In this document: piece by piece, positions 5,463 to 9,235 of the stretch | How positions within the stretch are numbered: position 1 is the stretch's first letter | How the letters are laid out: each line of letters starts with the position of its first letter | DNA from: JANQUM01 sp047630355 | Lineage (GTDB): Bacteria > Bacteroidota > Bacteroidia > Cytophagales > Spirosomataceae | DNA length: 9,235 bases | Direction of reading: 5' to 3' | Assembly (NCBI GenBank): GCA_047630355.1 | Contig: JBLHXN010000130.1 | Location: 1 to 9,235 of the forward strand | Translations under genes and position numbers: made by a program | The notes under the pieces: generated by a model | What the model saw: the letters and a program-made list of their open reading frames with translations, nothing else | Databases searched by the model: none | What the model was told of the DNA's origin: nothing

Positions 5463-6428
5463 TCAAACTTTGACAATACGAACGGTCAGAACAATATCAA
5501 TTACAATCAGTAGAAGAGCAATCCAAAGAAAATACGCATACCGATTATTCTCCACCATAAATTTTCGCTCGTCTATCCGTGTGTTTCTTAATTTAGCGAG
5601 CTCATCAATGATAGCATTTACGTCATTTTGGCTTTGATTCAGCCGAAAGTAGCTCCCCGACGTTTTATTAAGGATTGATTGAATCGTTACGGTATTAAGT
5701 TTTGAAACAACTTCGTCGCCTTGGTTATCTTTTAAAAATCCACCGGTTTGCAACGGAATTCTGCTTCCTTCCACGGTTCCAACTCCCCAAAAGAAAATAT
5801 TAATGTGCTGTTGATTGATAGCTTTAACGGTAGAGTCAGGAAGCGGCTCGAAGTCTTCTCCGTCAGTTAGAATAAGTAAGGATTTAACGAAGCGGTCGCG
5901 GTAAGTCGCCTTGGAGAACTTGTGGGCAACAGCGTCTAGAATGCTGTTAAAGGAGGTTCCGTTATCAACTATAAGATGAGTATTCAGCTGCTGTATGAAT
6001 AGTTTCAAAGCACTTTTATCGTAAGTCAGTGGCGTTAAGATAAACGCCTCCGAAGTAAACACGAACAAACCAATTCTGCTGTCATCTAATTGATTAATAA
6101 GTTTTAGTAATTCAAACTTACCACGTTCTAACCGAGACGGACGCACATCGTCGGCATTCATGGAGTTAGATAAATCTACGGCGATAAATAAGTCTTTGCC
6201 CAATGCCTGAGACGTACGATTTAACGAGCCAATAGTGGGCCCCAAAATAGCTCCAATGATTAAACCCATGTAAGTAGTGCGAATCAGAAACTTGATTAAA
6301 ACTGAACGGATTGAAGAGCCAAACTGACGTACTACCCACCAAACCTTGATGACATATATCAAATACATCAACACAAAGAGAGCAATGAAAATATATTCGG
6401 TTTGTGATAAATTATTTATCCAGTTCAT
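5463..6428 (-). CDS. BatB-like von Willebrand factor A domain membrane protein
   Basis: 321 residues with the Bat layout: two N-terminal membrane helices (about 12-32 and 48-68), a VWA domain (about 78-275), and a C-terminal helix (298-317). The MIDAS metal site is complete: Asp85-x-Ser87-x-Ser89 in DLSNS, Thr158 in NGTSFN, and Asp189 in LTDGED. NADDVRPSRLERGK after the MIDAS loop and RIGLFVFTSEAFILTPLT are typical of BatA/BatB proteins. These hold a metal-dependent protein-binding domain at the membrane and are linked to MoxR ATPases in Bacteroidetes and to stress or virulence phenotypes in other bacteria; the exact role is unsettled. The start overlaps the acyltransferase stop as ATGA, so it is probably translationally coupled. 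No MoxR, DUF58 or BatD gene is in the window, and the expected TPR partner is at 905-1558. BatA cannot be fully excluded. Confidence 0.85.
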   Translation of the reverse strand: MNWINNLSQTEYIFIALFVLMYLIYVIKVWWVVRQFGSSIRSVLIKFLIRTTYMGLIIGAILGPTIGSLNRTSQALGKDLFIAVDLSNSMNADDVRPSRLERGKFELLKLINQLDDSRIGLFVFTSEAFILTPLTYDKSALKLFIQQLNTHLIVDNGTSFNSILDAVAHKFSKATYRDRFVKSLLILTDGEDFEPLPDSTVKAINQQHINIFFWGVGTVEGSRIPLQTGGFLKDNQGDEVVSKLNTVTIQSILNKTSGSYFRLNQSQNDVNAIIDELAKLRNTRIDERKFMVENNRYAYFLWIALLLIVIDIVLTVRIVKV

Positions 6429-7513
6429 ATACTCAAAGTTTTAACTTTTTTGAGTTGCAAAGCAGGTTTCTCGGCGTATTTCCACGATAAAAAAGCTACA
6501 AAGATTATCGATAAGCATACCGCTAAAAAAGTAACGGTGTTTATCATAAAGCCCATTGCCAAATAGAAATTAAAAATTGGCATATGGAAAATATAGATGC
6601 CGTAAGATAAGTCATTTCCTTGTACTATTTTTTCGCTCAGTTTTGGTAACGTAAATGCGGCAGATATTGTCAGGAACGAAAGTAAAATATTGGCTAAAAC
6701 GGATAACAAATCGGTATTGTAAACGGAATCGTACCAGCCCAAAGTTTCTTTAAAAACAATAATAAAAACGGCGTACGAGATTATCCACCAAAGTGCCTTG
6801 CCTACTAAAAAGCGTTTCAATACATCGAAGTTGATGTAGATTAGTATTCCCAGACAAAAGTGGTAAAAATAGTTTAGAACTGTGACTCCAAAAAGGTTCT
6901 GCACTAATGGGTCATCAAATACCCCGTTTTCGTAAAACGAAATCTTTAAAAATAAGCTTATCAAAGCCAACGAAACGTACAGCAAGTTTTTGTGCCACCT
7001 CTTCGTAGTGAATTTGTCAAAAACTAAAGCGATGATGGGTAACGCAATGTAAAATTGAATTTCGACGGTGATTGTCCAGAGGCTTCCGTTTGGGTGACCA
7101 ACGCCCCACGAACGAAACAAATCAATGGTATAAAACTGAAAAAAGGTAAGTTGGGCTACGAGCCATTTTAAAAATGGGAAGCTAAAAAACTCATTTAATG
7201 AAATAGAACTGGAAGTTATAATCAGCACGATTGTCATTAATATACAAAGCCAAAGGGCAGGGTAGATGCGTAAGAAACGATTCGTGAAATACTTACGCAG
7301 GTTCCCGCGGTTATTTTGCAGTGAATAATAAATCAGGAAGCCGCTGATGGTGAAGAATATAGGTACGCCAGGTAACGAATACAGAATGACCAATAGCGGA
7401 TAAAAAGCATCAAACATTCCCTCAAAATGCTTACATCCGTGCCAAATTAGCACCTGCAAAGCTGCTAATAGACGGATGAGGTCAAAATTATTTGTACGGT
7501 CTATCTTGTGCAT
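6425..7513 (-). CDS. Acyltransferase family 3 (OafA/YrhL-like) membrane protein
   Basis: 362 residues with about ten predicted membrane helices. The N-terminus NFDLIRLLAALQVLIWHG carries the conserved His25; GVPIFFTISGFLI (49-61) and the R-x-x-R-I-Y-P motif in NRFLRIYPALW (78-88) follow. SLWTITVEIQFY (144-155) has the conserved Glu151, and DLSYGIYIFHMP (301-312) and WKYAEKP (344-350) complete the family pattern. Members move an acetyl or other acyl group across the inner membrane onto surface sugars such as O-antigen or exopolysaccharide. The substrate cannot be read from sequence, but the neighbouring glycosyltransferase and polymerase point to a surface polysaccharide. Its start overlaps the glycosyltransferase end by 13 bp and its stop overlaps the VWA start by 4 bp. 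Intact and of typical family length. Confidence 0.9.
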   Translation of the reverse strand: MHKIDRTNNFDLIRLLAALQVLIWHGCKHFEGMFDAFYPLLVILYSLPGVPIFFTISGFLIYYSLQNNRGNLRKYFTNRFLRIYPALWLCILMTIVLIITSSSISLNEFFSFPFLKWLVAQLTFFQFYTIDLFRSWGVGHPNGSLWTITVEIQFYIALPIIALVFDKFTTKRWHKNLLYVSLALISLFLKISFYENGVFDDPLVQNLFGVTVLNYFYHFCLGILIYINFDVLKRFLVGKALWWIISYAVFIIVFKETLGWYDSVYNTDLLSVLANILLSFLTISAAFTLPKLSEKIVQGNDLSYGIYIFHMPIFNFYLAMGFMINTVTFLAVCLSIIFVAFLSWKYAEKPALQLKKVKTLSI

Positions 7514-8640
7514 ACTTTCGTGAATCCTAAAAGCATTTCTTGTGCTACTACTTTGGGATGATACCCCGCAATTATTTTTTCACTTTCAGTTCCGAACTCA
7601 ATCGTTTGAGCAGGATTCTGTAAGAAGTAGTCCATGTTGTTTCTGAGCTGATTTACATCAAATGGGTCGAAGGTAAATCCGTTTTCGTTGTGTTTGACTA
7701 AATCGTTTGCACACCCGCATTTATTTGATACAATTACGGCTTTTCCGCAAGCCATTGCTTCGTTCACCACTAATCCCCACGGTTCTGAATAGCTTGGTAG
7801 TACTAAGACGTTCGCCAGAGCCATAAACTTTGGCACTTCTTGCCAAGGTTGTGCTGAGATGAAATACACATTTACAAGATTGTGCTTCGCTATAAATGCC
7901 AATATTCGTTCTTTGTCTTTGCCTTCCCCAACCAGTATCAGTCCGCACTCGTTTGTGTCAAGTTGCTGATAAGCTTCCAGTAAACGAACTACGTTTTTTA
8001 TTTCCATCAATCGCCCGATATAAATAAAATTTTTATCAGTCTTTATTCTGTGTTTTTCTTTTAGTAACTCAACATCCGTTTGGTCGTGGATTTGCCGAAC
8101 TACTTCGTTATTAACGGCATTGTTCCGCATCAGAATTTGTTTGGGCTTAGCCCCCAGTTTAATCATGTAATCAGCCGCAAGGGTTCCGTAACAAAAGAAA
8201 CCGTCAGCTTGCTGAATGATAAACTTTTTGATGGCTTCTTGGTACCAAACGTTTGTGTTATCAGATTCGGTAGAGTCGATAGATAATATGATTTTTATTC
8301 CCATCAGGCGGCAGCACATTTGCACCATTACCATTGCTGGTTCGTAGTAGCCTGGTAGGTTTATTACGTCGGGTTTAAAGGAAATGACCCATTTCAACGT
8401 TTTCCAGAACCTGGTCAAAGTAGGAACCCGTTCGTAAACTTCTTCAAACAGAAGTTCATAATCGTATTTGTGAATCCTTCTGTCTACCTCTCCAAAACCA
8501 ACGCGTGCTTCTTCGAAAAGTGCTGTTTGTAGCACTTTTGATTCTACATCCGGATGACTGTTAATCAACTTCTGAAACTCAGTGAAGATAGCAGCTTTGT
8601 AATGTGCCCATAAAAATTGATGAACGATGAGAATTTTCAA
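7501..8640 (-). CDS. GT4-family glycosyltransferase (GT-B fold)
   Basis: 379 residues. The N-terminal Rossmann half starts MKILIVHQFLW; the C-terminal half has FIYIGRLMEIKNVVRLLEAY (205-224), LILVGEGKDKERI (234-246) and the E-x7-E motif at Glu286-Glu294 within SEPWGLVVNEAMACGKAVIVS, which contacts the sugar nucleotide in retaining GT4 enzymes. It likely adds one sugar to a lipid-linked polysaccharide unit on the cytoplasmic side of the membrane. The start is a TTG at 8640: the in-frame TAG of the upstream gene ends only 3 bases before it, and the next in-frame ATG is about 100 residues downstream, inside the fold. There is no Shine-Dalgarno site; an A-rich run lies upstream. Donor and acceptor sugars cannot be deduced. 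Confidence 0.9.
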   Translation of the reverse strand: MKILIVHQFLWAHYKAAIFTEFQKLINSHPDVESKVLQTALFEEARVGFGEVDRRIHKYDYELLFEEVYERVPTLTRFWKTLKWVISFKPDVINLPGYYEPAMVMVQMCCRLMGIKIILSIDSTESDNTNVWYQEAIKKFIIQQADGFFCYGTLAADYMIKLGAKPKQILMRNNAVNNEVVRQIHDQTDVELLKEKHRIKTDKNFIYIGRLMEIKNVVRLLEAYQQLDTNECGLILVGEGKDKERILAFIAKHNLVNVYFISAQPWQEVPKFMALANVLVLPSYSEPWGLVVNEAMACGKAVIVSNKCGCANDLVKHNENGFTFDPFDVNQLRNNMDYFLQNPAQTIEFGTESEKIIAGYHPKVVAQEMLLGFTKVCTR

Positions 8641-8643
8641 AGA

Positions 8644-9235
8644 CTACTGCGTTTTTTTGTGCGATAATGAAAGTGGAAGAAAGCGGCAAACTAAAATGAA
8701 AAAACCCCAACGGATATAATCAATTAATAAACCGCCCGTAAAAGTATAGACGAAGAAATAAACGTAAGCGTAAGCTATGAACTCGGTAGTGATTGATTTT
8801 GGGGTACGAATTTCACGATACGCCTGATAGCTAATATATCCGAAAAAAACTGTGAAGAAAATCTGCCCCACTAATCCAAACGAGTTGAAAGGTTCTAAAA
8901 CAGGTATGTCTACATACAAGTGATGGTAACCGTTTCCGAACAAAAATTTGCCAATCTCACCATTTTCAAGATTTACCGTATGTCCGTCAATAATTTTCTG
9001 CACGTTCTCTATTCTGCCCGATGCAGATAAATCTTTACTGGCAACTTTATCGAAGGTTGAAGTGCTTCCAGCCGAAGTACTAAAAAACGTATTGAGCAAA
9101 CCAGAAACCCTCGCAAAAAGGACTTCTGACATGACACGGATTAATTCATAATTTCGGTTATAAAAATCGGCAGCTTTATAAACAATAACTCCTAAACCAA
9201 GCCAGAAGTACCATTTTGTGAATAGGTCAAGTGTA
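8644..9235 (-). CDS. O-antigen polymerase / Wzy-like membrane protein (C-terminal part, cut by right edge)
   Basis: The reading frame is open to the right edge without a stop, so the apparent ATG at 9132 is internal; upstream codons continue as FTKWYFWLGLGVIVYKAADFY. Visible features are a hydrophobic segment near the edge, a polar loop with NLENGEIGKFLFGNGYHH and LYVDIPVLEPFNSFGLVG, then helices at about 8790-8890 and 8670-8760 (FIAYAYVYFFVYTFTGGLL). The G-x-G-Y ... D-x-x-x-L-E-x-F loop before a late helix resembles Wzy/Wzx-cluster polymerases that join O-antigen or exopolysaccharide repeat units in the inner membrane. These proteins diverge so much that a related flippase or ligase cannot be ruled out. 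The gene ends 3 bases before the glycosyltransferase start in the same frame. Confidence 0.6.
   Translation of the reverse strand, partial: TLDLFTKWYFWLGLGVIVYKAADFYNRNYELIRVMSEVLFARVSGLLNTFFSTSAGSTSTFDKVASKDLSASGRIENVQKIIDGHTVNLENGEIGKFLFGNGYHHLYVDIPVLEPFNSFGLVGQIFFTVFFGYISYQAYREIRTPKSITTEFIAYAYVYFFVYTFTGGLLIDYIRWGFFILVCRFLPLSLSHKKTQ

Noticed and set aside
5243..5476. 77-codon minus-strand open frame overlapping the end of the VWA gene
   Set aside because: It begins with TTG, has no recognisable motif or helix pattern, and an overlapping frame is open over nearly the same span, as expected in AT-biased noncoding DNA.
8644..9132. Complete small membrane protein starting at 9132
   Set aside because: The frame stays open upstream to the window edge with hydrophobic coding sequence, so this is the tail of a larger gene, not a short complete one.

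Overview
The window looks like chromosomal DNA of a Bacteroidetes bacterium, probably order Cytophagales (Runella/Spirosoma-like). This is inferred from the style of the proteins: a BatB-like von Willebrand A protein and its TPR partner, a LytTR-type response regulator remnant, AT-leaning DNA, and genes without clear Shine-Dalgarno sites. No phage, integrase, transposase, CRISPR, tRNA or rRNA is visible.

Layout, left to right. (1) 1-624, minus strand: gene wreckage. The 5' part of a membrane-protein gene, carrying two single-base frameshifts, is fused to a LytTR-family response regulator that has its own frameshift at the conserved KP motif and runs off the left edge. (2) 905-1558, plus: a TPR protein of the kind normally found next to BatB/VWA genes. 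(3) 1559-2046: a long intergenic region holding a 178-bp imperfect palindrome (1644-1821). (4) 2047-2991, plus: purC (purine synthesis). (5) 2992-3241: three consecutive stem-loops, including a REP-like inverted pair. (6) 3242-4974, plus: alaA (alanine aminotransferase) and a DUF456 membrane protein, closely spaced. (7) 4975-5462: a gene-free convergent junction with hairpins. (8) 5463-9235, minus: a tightly packed operon reading leftwards, wzy-like polymerase (cut by the right edge) - GT4 glycosyltransferase - acyltransferase 3 - BatB-like VWA protein.

The minus-strand operon looks like the end of a surface-polysaccharide cluster: polymerise, glycosylate, acylate. A BatB-like VWA gene is translationally coupled to its tail, which is unusual company. 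Its usual TPR partner lies about 4.5 kb away on the other strand. Inverting the segment from about 890 to 5462 would put the TPR gene directly downstream of the VWA gene in the same direction, so a past inversion is a plausible but unproven explanation.

I see no convincing new multi-gene system. The most interesting items are the long structured palindrome between the TPR gene and purC, the REP-like element after purC, the chimeric pseudogene, and the split bat pair. Family assignments rest on remembered family motifs; no search was run.
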